Origin: Salvator merianae
Lineage: Eukaryota > Chordata > Lepidosauria > Squamata > Teiidae
Assembly (NCBI GenBank): GCA_003586115.2
Contig: QVOM02000101.1
Coordinates: 24,780,512-24,844,511, forward strand
DNA length: 64,000 nt
Direction: 5' to 3'
Shown here: one piece after another, positions 1 through 11,236 of the stretch
How positions within the stretch are numbered: the stretch's first letter is position 1
How the letters are laid out: each line of letters starts with the position of its first letter
The notes under the pieces: generated by a model
The model's input: only the letters and a program-made list of their open reading frames with translations
Database searches by the model: none
Told to the model about the DNA's origin: nothing
Program-made: the position numbers and the translations under genes

Positions 1-25
1 GATGGCTATGTTATGGTTTGAAAAA

Positions 26-192
26 GGGAGGGAGGGAGGGAGGGAGGGAGGGAGGGAGGAAGGAAGGAAGGAAGGAAGGAAGGAAGGAAGGAAGGAAATA
101 TTTGCATTTGTCAGTAGGTTGTGATCCTGAGGAAGGAAGGAAGGAAGGAAGGAAGGAAGGAAGGAAGGAAGGAAGGAAGGAAGGAAGGAAGG
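26..192. repeat. (GGGA)n/(GGAA)n simple repeat, two blocks
   Basis: A GGGA tract (about 26-58) passes into a GGAA tract to about 97. After a 33-base unique spacer, a second GGAA tract runs from about 130 to 192. The purine-only composition explains the Gly/Lys/Arg/Glu-rich open frame across it, so that frame is not a gene. Confidence 0.97.
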
Positions 193-537
193 GCCTAGTG
201 ATTTGTCTTTAGGCATGCCAGGAAGATAGGAATGCACAGATCAGAAACTCCTCCTTCCTCAATTGTTTTCCACAAGAATATCTGCTGGAAACCTTGTTTA
301 AGTTAAGTTACCAATCTGCGCCACCCACTAACATCTATTTCAATCCACAATGTACCCCTCTAAAGTTGACCTAAGATGCACCTTCAGAACTCAATATACC
401 AATAGACCACTCGGAGCAACTGCAGGAAAACCTGCACCATTTCTTCAAAATGCTTTCTAGTCTAAATAGATCCTATGTTTCGGCTTTAGGGAAAACCAAA
501 TAATAGTGGAGTTTTTGCATTATATATGCCAATGGAA

Positions 538-865
538 TAGGGATGTGCATGAAAAAAAATCATTTTTGATTCATTTTTGAATGAAAATCTGTATTTTCGC
601 TTTGTCAGTGAATTTCGTTGTCAAAAAATGCATTTTTTGCAATGTTTTCCCATTGAAAATGCCATTGAAAATGCCATTTTCATGGTTTAAACAGAGCGAA
701 AATTGCAAAAATTCAACGAATTTCATTTTTTGCAAAAGAATAGGCTTTTTCGTTTTCATTTGAAAACTGTAAACGCCATTTTTTTGTTTCATTTCAATGC
801 AAAAATTTGCAAAAATGAAATTTCGAATGAATTTTTGCATACGAATAGAAATTTGCACATCCCTA
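538..865. mobile_element. hAT-like fold-back element, copy 1 (328 bp)
   Basis: The left end reads TAGGGATGTGCATGAA and the right end is its near inverse (TTGCACATCCCTA). The flanking 8-mers CAATGGAA (530-537) and CAATCGAA (866-873) match at 7 of 8 positions, as expected for an aged 8-bp hAT target-site duplication. The interior is itself palindromic, built from GAAAATG/CATTTTC blocks, so the whole unit could fold on itself. It has no coding capacity; the open frames on both strands are by-products of the inverted repeat. Assignment to hAT rests on TSD length and terminal sequence; mobilisation in trans is inferred. Confidence 0.88.
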
Positions 866-2119
866 CAATCGAACAAATGAGGAACTAAACATGATGGATA
901 ATGCTTTGCTGGCTCCTATTTCTAGCAGAAGATGCTTTCTTTCAGAAAAATAGAATGCTGGGAGGACAGGCCTGCTAGGACCACTGCCCCATCTTAACTA
1001 AGCCAAATAAGGGAGCTACTGCTGTCACAATTGTACCTTTAACATGTGGGTGCACCTGCACTTTATTGAGATGCAGACCTATGGTATCACAACAGAAGAA
1101 CATCCACAAGTGACATGGAAATATGTACCACTAGAATGCTCTGACCAGTCATCAGGGCACTGTGCAGGGAAACCTCTTTTTGAAGTTTCATGCAGTACTG
1201 AATTATCATCAGCAGGTTAATGTCACCAACAAGGGATTTCACAATGCAGCAACGGGTGCTTGTAAATAGAGGTACTCAGAAGTGGACCACAGTGATTCTG
1301 CTTCCACATTCATTCATTGTGCCCTGTGCCACAGTGGAGACCCAACCTGAAACTATAATTATTTTAAATAGATTTTATTTACCCTTTTCTTTGGCTCTAA
1401 TACCATGTGTGGATAGGGGCAGCTATCACCTGGCAGGCTCAGGATTACACCATTAGGGTTATCAGATTCCCATGTCTTTTATCTATGTAAAGTTCACTGC
1501 TCCACTACTGATTGCATTTTGAATTCACTTCCCCCCCCCCAATTTACTTCTCCCTTCTAACACCATTTTGGGCTAGACCAAATGTTCTGCCACTCTATTA
1601 CAGACCATCCTGTTCTTTTCAAAGCTTCATCTGACAAGAAACAGTCAAAAGTCATTTAGTACCTGACATTGATGTAACTTTGCCATGAGCAACTAAAGCA
1701 ATTACGAGGCCTGGTTCGGGCACAGCTGAACCATGTTGATAAGGAGGCAGTGAAAAATGACACATCATAGAGGCTGAACAGTTTCATCGGCACATCGGTA
1801 AATCAGCAGGAACGTCCCCAGCAGTCCTCATCTTTGATGATAATAAAATATAATAACAAGGGAGGTGGTCCTTTGCTCTGCCCCTCTTTTTTCCCCTCTT
1901 CCTAACAAACTGAAAGGCATAGAAGAGGAGATAACACCTGTATTCTATTGCTTGAAGCCAAAATGTATGTTATTTTAAATACTGACTGTGCTTCTGCTTC
2001 TAAGGAATTTAAAAATTAATGCAAAGTGTAAGAGAGATGTATTGTAGTGGTGAATGCATCATGCATCATGAATCATGCAGGAAGGGAAAGTAAACTCCCT
2101 CTCTTATGACCTTGTTAGA
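866..2119. other. No gene seen; mostly unique sequence
   Basis: AT-leaning sequence with a poly-C run near 1529 and short CATCATG repeats near 2055-2075. I see no exon, RNA gene or classifiable repeat. Confidence 0.6.
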
Positions 2120-2622
2120 CCTACCCCATTTCCACAGTTTATGATGCTATTCCTGTATCGGGAAGCACACACTATCCCAAGATGGGGCAGATTGCTCTTA
2201 GTGTAGAGCAAGACCATGCACATTGGGACAGGCTGTTCCACTTCATCCTCCAGACCAGCTTTGGAACTAGTGCTGGGAGCCTCCTAATTTTGTCCCTGGA
2301 CTTCAGAGCTCCCAAGGAGAGCATTTCAATGGAGCATCTTGTTGTTACCACCAAAATGGGTCCCCCATGGTATAATGAACCATGAAGACATGCTGTCTGT
2401 ACACTTCCATGATCTAGTATAACACCACCTAGTATGCTAGAAGATCTCACAATTGAGATCTATAGGTGAACCATAGTAGGATGCCATTTGGGGCACCCTA
2501 GTGAGTCTATGCTCTGTCCTGTATGGGTGGAGCATACCAGAGAGGGTCGCACCTCCCTTAAACTACACCAGCATGAGGAAGGAGGCCTCTGGTATGCAGT
2601 GTCCTGCACAGAAGGGTCAGTA
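2120..2622. mobile_element. Possible diverged Harbinger-like MITE, ends unclear
   Basis: The right part (about 2535-2620: a purine-poor CTCCCTTAAACTACACCAGC stretch followed by a GGAGGCCTCTGG block and a GCACAGAAGGGTC end) resembles the right part of the MITE-like sequence ending at 40438. The left end near 2120 (GACCTACCCCATTTCCAC) fits the family only loosely, and I cannot find a matching 3-bp duplication. Treat the boundaries as approximate. Confidence 0.35.
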
Positions 2623-4190
2623 GTCTCTAGCAGCAGTTAGGTTTTTCAATATTAGCCAATGGCTGGAGATTTTCTATAAAACTAATTGTAGGGGAAGAAA
2701 GGAATTTCCAGCTGGATTAACACACTTCAAAGATGGCTCAGAGATGGTCCAGGGTTAGTACCTGCCACACACTCATGTGTCCATCCCACCTCTAATGCAC
2801 ATTAAAGCCAAAAATGCACTTCAAAAGTGCATTAGAGGTGGATTAGAGGTAGAATGAGAATACTAGTGCCACATGCTACCTCCTCTAGGATGCTTTTTAG
2901 CTTTTTTTTTTTTTTTTAATCTCTCTCTCTGTTTGTTTACACAGGATCAGCTGAGCTCTGGGAGGAAAGGTTTAACCTCCCCTTCTTACATGCTGTATTT
3001 CCAAAATCATAAACCCATTATAAATCATTGAAAAAGAAATCAGTAATAGCTTGTAAGTATGTATAACAGTAGCTTGACCCTTAATGCATATGAGACAGTC
3101 CTTGAAATTGAATATAATAAGTATAGCTTTCAATGATCTGCTAGAACTATATTTGTAGGTAGGAGTCTGTATTACTGGGGGCGGGGGGAGGGAACTCTTT
3201 CTTTTTTTTCTCACCCTCATATACACAGATAGAATGGAAGAGAAAGGCATATAGAAAAAAGTTTATCAGGAAAATTAGACTTTTCTATGCAGTATTTGTT
3301 TATCACATAAAAACATTTTTGATCAAAGGGGTATTGGATCATTTAGTATTGTACCTGAAATGTTTAACAGCGTAGACTTAAAACTACAGCTCGGCAGAAA
3401 TTCATAATTATAAATTCACAAAATATGCATTTACCAACACAGTAAATGAAGAATACTGCAAGCACCCTCCACAGTTCACTATTATTATCACTATCTTAGG
3501 GAACAATATGGCTTAGAATGTGTATAATATTAAAAATAACATGCAAAAACATTATATTCTGAGAGTTTTTTAAAAAATGCATATAAATAATTCAGACATA
3601 TTAAAAAAAAAAGAAGTTGCAGGCCAATGTAGAAATGGAGTACACCAGACTGCAGTTGAGGAAAAAAATCAGAATAAAAAGTTTTCTGATTCTTCCATCT
3701 TACTTACCATGAGTTTACACATTTCAGAGTGACCTTTTTCCCAATTAAACACTACTTTTTAAAAATAATCTATTATGGAATGCTATACTTTAGGCACAGT
3801 TTTTGTTATAAATGTGACAGACTTCTTATGTCATAACTACTGAATTTAAAACTCACCATCTTCTTTGCAGTAGATGCCTTCATCATAGACAAGGCAGTTT
3901 TACCTCTTTCTCATGAGATATTCTTATTTTTCTTTTTTCTTTGGTTTACAGTCATGGACCAAATTAGATGTACTTATCAAGTTTATAGCTAAGCAAAAAT
4001 TTCAGGGGCTCAGTACAATTATGCCTATGCATATTACCTTTTTTTTTTTTTTTTTTTTTAACTGAGTATCAAGAGATGGAGTTGATGCTTCATGAGAAAC
4101 TTGAATTTCTCTCAGTTTTTAATGACCTAAGAGGTGTGTCTATTTTAAACACATTCAGAGGAACAAAACCAACACATTTAATTTAACTTG
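2623..4190. other. No gene seen; AT-rich spacer
   Basis: Contains a T-run (about 2900-2918) followed by a short CT tract, a G-rich run near 3179-3190 and another T-run at about 4040-4060. The rest is unique AT-rich DNA with no recognisable coding or RNA feature. Confidence 0.6.
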
Positions 4191-4602
4191 GGCCATTTCC
4201 ACACTTACTGTTAATCCAGCATAAAAAGGAGTTCTGGGGTCTGCCATCCATATGTTAGTGTAGGACAGAGCATGTTCTGCCCCCTTCTTTTAGGTTTCAT
4301 CCATACTAGATAAAACAAGAGACCGGAATAGGATACCAAAATGGTAGACCTTGACAATGAGGTCTATAACTGGACCAATGTGCTTATGGGAGTGATGGTG
4401 CACCAAGAAGCACCATTAGAAGTGGTGCTAGAAGTTGGCATGCACCAAAAATGGTCTGACTTCAAGGCTGGGCTCAGCCTTTGCAGCTGATACTTAGGCC
4501 TAGGCCAACATGAGCTGCTCAAAGTATTAAGGGCCCTATCCTGGCCTACCATCAACTGATTCCTCTCAGTTCTAGGATAGTGGGGTACGTGTGGGAATAT
4601 CC
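4191..4602. mobile_element. PIF/Harbinger-like MITE (412 bp)
   Basis: The left end is GGCCATTTCCACACTTA and the right end is GTGTGGGAATATCC, which are inverted over 14 bases with mismatches. Flanks are TTG (4188-4190) and TTA (4603-4605), a one-base-decayed 3-bp target duplication. No transposase is encoded. The family assignment follows from the GGCC...CACTT ends shared with the better-preserved copies. Confidence 0.7.
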
Positions 4603-6065
4603 TTAGAGGGGGAAAGTGTGTTTCATATTCTATGCAAAAGGACTAGTAATTTGAATAGCAGGGAAACAACTGTTTTCCCCTGGAAAATTTGAAGGATGAA
4701 ATCTACATTGGAGATATTATTGGGATATCATCATGTGAGGAAAAAAGAGCAAGCTCAGTAATAGTTTACGTGTTCTTTCTCCAGAGCTGGGTCTTGGAGA
4801 GAAACAGACAACGCAACAGCTCTACAGTCACTATGGCAAGATCTGCATGAAGGTTCCCAATGACACTCCAATAGGAACATCATCAGCAATTCCCATAAAA
4901 AGGAATGCTATGCTCATAGTGCTCTGCTTACAGTGATATGCTGCCTGCATGCTTGCACCTCGCTCCAACTGCATGAAAATTGTAACTGGGGAACTTTCAT
5001 TTTCTGGCTGAGACGTCACTGACTGTGGGTATTCTAGCCCAGTACATTTCTGCAGGGATCCTTTCCTGGGTTTAAAAAGGCAGGGCTGCTGATAATGATG
5101 ATGACAGCAGATTAGGTAGATCTGCTCAAACAGCACTGCCATAGCAAAATTAATGCCAAAAAGAGTGTTTGAAGTGTTCAAGGAGCACTTAATCCCATCT
5201 GCTGTTTCTTGTGGATGGAGGCTGGCTATGTACATGTAACTACAACTTTTCAGTTACCACTGTTGTGGATTTAAATTCACTGATAAATATGAACCTGTAG
5301 GAAAGAATCAAAAATGTATTAAAGTAACAGTAGAGAATCAGTGGAAGGCACACAGACATCAGAACACAACTGTGAGTGTAACTGGCAGATATCACTGCAT
5401 GCATGGTATCTTGACCTGAGATAGGCTATACAGTTACCCTTTACATCTGCTAATGTGTGCCTCCTGCTTCCCTCTTTTGTAAGGTAAAACAGAACCTTAT
5501 AGATAAACTTATTTGCTTACATCTGCCTGGATTGGATTGCAATTGTTATTCAAATATGTATTTCTAGTAGGCTGAATAAACTATATATAAAAAGCAAATT
5601 ACACTAGTTTCATTTTCCACAACACTGATTTCTGGCCACATTTTGACAGACCATTGTGGAGGTGCTGTTGATAAATCATACAATAAAAGAAATGCTTGCC
5701 TTGAAACATAAGCTTAACCTTTAAATCAGAGTTGTTTCCCTCCTTTCTATTTCTATCACCCTTCCTCATCACTCCTTTCTAGTATTTCATCAACAGCAAG
5801 CTTATTTAACTTTTGGAAGGTACTTGCTATATTTGGACCATCATGTGAAGCTCTTCAGCACTCTTGTTTAAACTCATGAAACACAGCCCACATGCTGAAA
5901 GTCCCAGATTCAGAATTTATCTGAAATTAATACATACAGAGAGCAGCACAAGCAAATGGTTAAATCACTGGCTTTCTTTAGATCAAAATAGTAATGGAAA
6001 GCATTATTAGAAAAGGGTGACTATATCTCTTCTCCTTTAGAAGCTCCTTCTTGATTAGAATGTTA
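4603..6065. other. No gene assigned; contains a 134-codon open frame
   Basis: A reverse-strand open frame spans 4831-5235. Its translation matches no family I know and has no domain motif. A short stretch in it (about 5110-5140, TAGGTAGATCTGCTCAAAC) recurs with small changes at about 12227-12247, which suggests an old dispersed repeat rather than a gene. The remainder is unique AT-rich sequence. Confidence 0.5.
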
Positions 6066-6481
6066 GGACATTTTCACACTTTCCATGTTAGAATGGGATA
6101 ATTATCCCTAGATGTGAATACCTGCAGGACACCAGCATTTACACTGCAAATGCTGGTATCCTGCTCCTGATCTTTGCCATGACAGTGGTTGGGAAGTGTC
6201 CGTCTGCCACCATGGTGATCAGCAGCACTATGGATCACAGAGGCATGTGTAGGTGTGATTGCACAATCGAGCAGGCACAGCCACTGTGCACTGCAAGGCC
6301 ATGCATTCACACCCAGAAGTGAGTGTAAATGCACTTCACCAGGAGCAGGATAGCTGCTCTTGGTCAAGCTGTGGAGCACAATTTAGTGCTCCACAGCTAG
6401 CTGTGATCGGGAACAACTATAGGCTGCTTCCAGTCATGCAGGCCTCCACCAAGTGTGGAGACACTTTGCTGTTAGATGCCC
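6066..6481. mobile_element. PIF/Harbinger-like MITE (416 bp), TTA duplication
   Basis: The left end GGACATTTTCACACTTTCC is flanked by TTA (6063-6065), and the right end ATGCCC is flanked by TTA (6482-6484). A TAATTA-centred palindrome follows the left end (about 6088-6112). The interior carries the family hairpin (about 6177-6214) and a second dyad near 6367-6402 (GTGGAGCAC...GTGCTCCAC). The right terminal repeat is more diverged than the left. It is non-coding. Confidence 0.75.
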
Positions 6482-6768
6482 TTACATGATAAGACACTAC
6501 TAAATTCAAGTACCAATCCTTCTGAAATGCCATACCCAGGTGTTTTATTTTGCCACTTTGTATTCCAGACTGCAGTTCTATTCAAATATTCATCATGTTC
6601 TTTAACAAAGCACCCAAAGAAGGGAATGTCACCCTCATTGCTCTCTGCATGTTCAAGGGTGAAGTCTGAAAGCAGAAAAGTGTGTGGATCCTGGCTTAGT
6701 CCAAGTCAGTTTGTGCACTTATGCATCAGCTTTGTTGATCTTTTATTGAACTGAGCTGGACTTTACAA

Positions 6769-7286
6769 GGGCCTATTCACACTTGCCAGACAGAATAGTA
6801 TAATTATACCATTCTACATTGGAAGAAATCCTGCAGTGTGATGGTCATCTGCACTGCAAGGGCTGGAACAGCCTGGAACCAGGATTCCAGTGTTCATGCT
6901 GGCGCACCCACCATGACAGCACTAGGGAAACATATGGACACTACCATGGCAACTGGGTCTCAGTGTGTGACTAGAGGTTTGAATGCTGCTGACCAGGAGA
7001 AGTACAGCTGCTCCTGGCACAGCTGTGGACAGTTAGGCTCTTTCTGCACTTGGATTTATTCCAGATTATATCTCAGAATACGGACCTGCCATCTGCATGC
7101 TAGTGCAGACTATGGTAGACCCTGGGCAAGACCTTTCATAATTTGCACTAGCATGTGCATAGCAGGTCCCTATTCTGGGATATCATTCACAATAAGGCCA
7201 AGTGCAGAAAGGGCCTTAGTAGCATTTGGGAGTACTTGGCTAGCGAGCATTCTTGATGCTTGCTAGGCCAAAGTACAAATAGGCCC
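6769..7286. mobile_element. PIF/Harbinger-like MITE hosting a nested copy
   Basis: The left end GGGCCTATTCACACTTGCC is followed by a TATAATTATA-centred palindrome, and the right end AAGTACAAATAGGCCC is its approximate inverse. Flanking triplets (CAA and TCT) do not match, so one boundary may be wrong or eroded. A second, complete MITE (7036-7215) lies inside and is therefore younger. Confidence 0.6.
7036..7215. mobile_element. PIF/Harbinger-like MITE (180 bp), perfect TTA duplication
   Basis: The ends GGCTCTTTCTGCACTTGG and CCAAGTGCAGAAAGGGCC are inverted with one mismatch over 18 bases. TTA occurs on both sides (7033-7035 and 7216-7218). The arms continue inward (an ATGCTAGTGCAGACTATG-type segment against CATAATTTGCACTAGCATG), making a near-complete fold-back. 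TTA is the classic PIF/Harbinger target, so this copy anchors the family classification. Confidence 0.9.
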
Positions 7287-7310
7287 TCTGTGGAGCTATC
7301 CTCTTAACTG

Positions 7311-7710
7311 GACTGGAAGTTGTAGCTAATGCAAAATGCAGTGGCTAGGTTGCTGATCACCAGCTCAGGCACATATCACACCTGTTTTTAAGCAGTTGCA
7401 CTATATACCACATAGCTCCCAGGCCAGATTCAAGTTCTATGCTTGGCATATAAGGCCCGAAACAACTTGGAACCAGGGTATATGCTAAATAGGTTTCCCT
7501 ACTATGGAGCAGCAAGATCACTGTGATCATCTGGGAGGTCCAGATGCAGGTACTACCAACTGTTGAATGCCATTTTGTCCCATGCCAGGCCCTTCTCTAA
7601 AGTTGCTCCTACATTCTGGAATGCCCTCTCTCCTCAGATGCTTGTGAAGCACAAACAGTCATATGTGTTCACCAAGGTATTATTAGTGTGAATGAGTATC
7701 TTTATGACTG
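7311..7710 (+). mobile_element. L2-like LINE fragment, ORF2 C-terminal region
   Basis: Conceptual translation with stops gives the conserved tail of L2/CR1-clade ORF2: QNAVARLL, then VLCLAYKARNNLEPGYM, then a FSKVAPTFWNALSPQM block and a FTKV ending. These correspond to the family's 'NAAARLL', 'YKALNGLAPxYL' and 'APxLWNSLP' motifs. Stops in every frame show a dead copy. It is truncated at both sides and lies directly after the MITE ending at 7286. Confidence 0.8.
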
Positions 7711-9251
7711 CTTCATGGCCCTTTTGTGGGAAAAAAACAAAACAAAAGGTGCCCTATGCTCTCCTTACATGGGTAAACCAAGCAAACTGATTCTATGTTT
7801 TCCAGTGCCTTGGCTATGTGACTGGGCACTTTGATAAGACACTTTGAAGTGGCCTAAGTCCTGGAAATGGACTCAGGACTACCTGTAGTCTGCTGTTCCA
7901 ACTGAAACTCTCTTATGTATTTGAACTCTGGAAATTTAGGGATGAAATGTATGGGAAGGGGACAAAGCAAACAGAGACACTTTTGTCACTTTCCTGCTTC
8001 CACAATAAGTTAAGCCTCAAGATAGCACGGGGTAGGTTTGCACTTACCTGACTGGAATTGTCTATGCAGACAATTCCAGGCTGGTCAACATGAAGATTGG
8101 TTTGGGACATTCACATGCTGAGTACTGGAAGATGCCCATTCCTGTTCAACTGTTCCAGCAATGTGAATGGCAAGCCTACCTGTTGTGTTCCTGGCATGAT
8201 GTCCTAATGTCAGACACCCCCTCACCTCTCACCATGAGTGGGTGATGGGACATTGAGTATGATGTATGAGGGTGAGGTACACAGTGACAAACTACACCCT
8301 AACGGTAGACTCAGAAATGTGCAAAAGCACTGTTCCTAAGTCATTCCTGCTGCCACAGGAATGCTTGTGGATAACCGTATCCACAGAAGGTAACGATCAG
8401 GAACAGCTCGGGTTACTTCCAGGACAGCAGAAGCAGATCAAGGTGAGGACAACACATTCCTGCAATCCACATGGGACGTTCCATAAGGTAAATGCAAAAA
8501 GGACCATGGTTCAAAATGGGAATGAGCATAGCAAGGAATGAGTTAAATACTCCCTTTGCTCACATTCCCTGTTCTGCTCTGTGTTCTTTGCAAGCTAAAA
8601 TTAGGGTTTTGGAACAAGCCACTCTATTTTGTTGTTTCCCCTATGTTTCCCAGTTGGAAAGATAAGGGATGGGGACAAAAAAGGAGAAATTTTGTAGAGG
8701 GAGACATAAACTAACAGAGTCATTTAACAATATATTTGAAATAATTTTAACACAGAGAGAAACTTATAAATCAAACTGCCTGCTTTTATTTATTTATTTA
8801 TTTAAAATGAACTGTCTGTTGAAATAAATAAATAAATACGAGAGGAAATCAATCACTTTCATGGCAGTTTTGATAAAGATAACAAAAGATGACAGCATTT
8901 TTCTAAGAGCAGCTTGTCATTCTCTTTCAGTTCTGAAACTCTCTCCTTCTCTCTCTCTCCTTTATCACAGCATTTCCAGAGATACTCGGTCATTTTCTGG
9001 AATCAGATAAGAAAGAATTCCAGGCTGTCACTTAAATACAGCAAGGTTAAATACTGCTCTGGAGCATCAGATAAAGTAACTAACAAATTTAGTTGCTCCC
9101 CCTCCCCCAATGCCTTTGAAGTGTTTGCAACTTGTGAGTTTAAAAAAGAATCACATTTTTACAGTGTAATTTGCTTGTGCGTAGTGAAAAAGGTTCAAAG
9201 CATGAACTTACTCTAAACTCTTATACTTAAATGGCAGAGGCTTAGGTTTTA
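7711..9251. other. No gene seen; spacer with short simple repeats
   Basis: Contains an ATTT/AAAT pair (about 8787-8803 and 8822-8838) that forms a small inverted repeat. Otherwise the sequence is unique. Open frames here (up to 100 codons) show no family resemblance. Confidence 0.55.
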
Positions 9252-9443
9252 GGGCAATTCTGCACTGACCAGTGTACTGGGCCAGCAAGGGTACTAAGAG
9301 TTTCTCTTCTGCACACTGGTACAGTTTAAGGGTGTCCCTTAGAAGACACTCAGATGGGGACACCCTTGAACCACACCAGAGAGAGGAGGGGAGACTCTTA
9401 GTATGCTGGCTGACCCAGTATACCAGGCAAGGCAGACTCATCC
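9252..9443. mobile_element. Fold-back Harbinger-like MITE (192 bp), TTA duplication
   Basis: Nearly the whole unit is an inverted repeat: a CCAGTGTACTGGGCCAGC arm near 9270 pairs with GCTGGCTGACCCAGTATACC near 9405, and TTTAAGGGTGTCCC pairs with GGGGACACCCTTGAAC in the middle. TTA flanks both sides (9249-9251 and 9444-9446). The ends GGGCAATTCTGCACTG and its diverged inverse resemble the other family ends. The overlapping open frames on both strands reflect this symmetry. Confidence 0.8.
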
Positions 9444-9839
9444 TTAGAATCCAGCTTTGGACTTTCTAATCTTATAGGACTCTTTAAACTTGAGAAGATA
9501 AGATGTTTCCCTTCTTTCCTAGAAAAGCTTTATTATACTTTGAAATTTGTTGCTATGATCTTTGAAGATTAATTTTTGATGCAGAGTTAAATGGGCTATT
9601 TGTACACTGCTAGTTTCACATTCTCTATTATAATTACTTTAAATATATGTGGTAAAATGTTGTCTTGATAATTTATAAAACACTCTGAGATATATTTTTG
9701 ACTTAGACCACAGTGCAGTAGCTAAATTAAATACTGGAGAGGCAAAAATCCGACCTCACAAGAGTCTTAACTTATCATACAAAACTTGAAATGTAAAATG
9801 AAGACTGCTAGTGAAAGTTTGGACATGAGATCATAAAGA

Positions 9840-10172
9840 CATTAAAAATACACAACTGGATCAAACTGGTCCAGCATTCTGTTCTCACAGTGGCCAACCA
9901 GAAGCACAAGGGAGGCCACTAGCAGCGCAGAGCACTTGGTTGCTTGCAGTCTCTCAGCAGAAGCATGCCACTTCCTACTACCAGAAGCCCACACTGCCAC
10001 CAAAGCTAATACCCAATGATATCCCTAACCTCCATGAATTAGTCAAAACCATTTTTTGAAATCATCCAAACTGGTGCCCAACACCCCATCTCCTGATACC
10101 GGATTTCAAAATTTAGTTATGAATTCTGTTTTTCAAAAAATCCTTTTATCCATCTTGATTCTTCCAGGATAA
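9840..10172 (-). mobile_element. CR1-type LINE 3' region fragment
   Basis: Read on the reverse strand, this matches the widespread reptile CR1 3'-end layout. The forward strand shows TCCAGCATTCTGTTCTCACA and AGTGGCCAACCAGAAGCAC at the 3' side, then a CTCCATGAATTAGTC segment and a GTGCCCAACACC segment toward the 5' side. It is non-coding as preserved. I recognise these blocks from family knowledge; the subfamily cannot be set by eye. Confidence 0.75.
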
Positions 10173-10890
10173 AAACTGTGTTCACAGGTAGCAAAAAAAA
10201 AAAAGTGTTTTTGAAGCCAGTCCTGACATGGCACTTAACCAGTTTACAGTGTCTCTTCAGTTCCCTCTGGCCTGATATGAATTTGTCTTTCCATAGTTCT
10301 TCTGGACTGAATTGTCAAAATCTGGGTTGTTTTGCATCTGGATTAAATGGGTTCTCAGCCTGTTTCAGATTGCTAGCCCAATTTACTTTGCAATGTGAGA
10401 ACATGCAAGTAGACTATTTGGGAGGGACTGTACTTTTTTTGGGGGGGGTGCAGAGGGAGGGCTCCCCATTTCCTGCCATCCAATGAAGGACTTTGTTGTG
10501 GGTGTTGTACCTGGGACAGTGGGCACCACGGCCAACAGGGGTGGGTAGGCAGGGAGCACAGTACTTCCTTCCTCCTCCTTTACCTCCCCTTCCACCACTG
10601 CCAAGAGAAAATAAAGCCTTCCTCCATTTTCCTTTGACAATCTGTGGTGCTTCCTTCTCCTTTATCCCCCATTCAGCACTCCAAGGAAGAAATTAAAGGC
10701 TTTCTCCACTTCCCTCTATTAATTAAACCAAGAAGGTTTACAGCAACTTTTGTGCAAAACTGCTATGGCTAATGTCAGGCAGCAACATGGTTTGCTGTGG
10801 GGTGCGTGCTAGGGAGGGAGGGTACCATGGCCAGCTGGAGAGCACAGTTGGCTGGGGTGGAGGACCTTCCCAACTTGCTATTTCTCCTCT
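10173..10890. other. No gene seen; G-rich and pyrimidine-rich tracts
   Basis: Contains a T-run/G-run junction at about 10433-10448 and CCTCCTCC-type pyrimidine tracts near 10570-10610. Two opposed open frames here look compositional. No family resemblance was found. Confidence 0.5.
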
Positions 10891-11236
10891 AGGAGGCATG
10901 GTGGCACAGAAGGCTAAGACACTGATCTTTCAGTAGGAGGATCGAAGTTCGAGGCCCCTGTCTGCCTTGTAGAGGGGATGAGCACCCTCTACTGGCCTCT
11001 AGCTCCAGTCAACCTAGCTGTTCGAAAGCAAGTAATTACAAGTAGTTAAATAGGGAGCATCACATTGTGTGATGTGGAAGATAGATAGATGTAAGCCTTC
11101 GCATGAAAAATAACCTTGTAAGCTGCTTTGAGTCAGCTTCGGCCGCGAAAAGCGGGGTATAAAAACCAAGTTCTTCTTCTTCTTCTTCTTCTTCTTCTTC
11201 TTCTTCTTCTTCTTCTTCTTCTTCTTCTTCTTCTTC
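10891..11236 (+). mobile_element. tRNA-derived SINE with (TTC)n tail
   Basis: The 5' part resembles a tRNA-type pol III promoter: a TGGCACAGAAGG A-box-like stretch near 10902 and a GTTCGAGGC B-box-like stretch near 10947. The 3' part (TGTAAGCTGCTTTGAGTC, then AAAGCGGGGTATAAAAACC at about 11148-11167) resembles L2/CR1-type LINE 3' ends, which suggests retroposition by a partner LINE. It ends in a TTC repeat of about 22 units (11171-11236). I could not find a clear target duplication. Confidence 0.82.
11171..11236 (+). repeat. (TTC)22 microsatellite, SINE tail
   Basis: A pure TTC array forms the 3' tail of the adjoining SINE. It produces Lys- or Glu-only frames on the reverse strand, which are not genes. 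Confidence 0.97.

Noticed and set aside
18..212. Open frame rich in Gly, Arg, Glu and Lys
   Set aside because: It is a translation of the GGGA/GGAA simple repeat.
4831..5235. 134-codon reverse-strand open frame as a possible gene
   Set aside because: No domain, signal peptide or family resemblance, no splice or promoter context, and part of the sequence recurs elsewhere as a repeat-like motif.
10891..10975. Functional tRNA gene
   Set aside because: Only A- and B-box-like blocks are present; no cloverleaf can be drawn, and the sequence continues into a LINE-like tail and TTC repeat, so it is a SINE.
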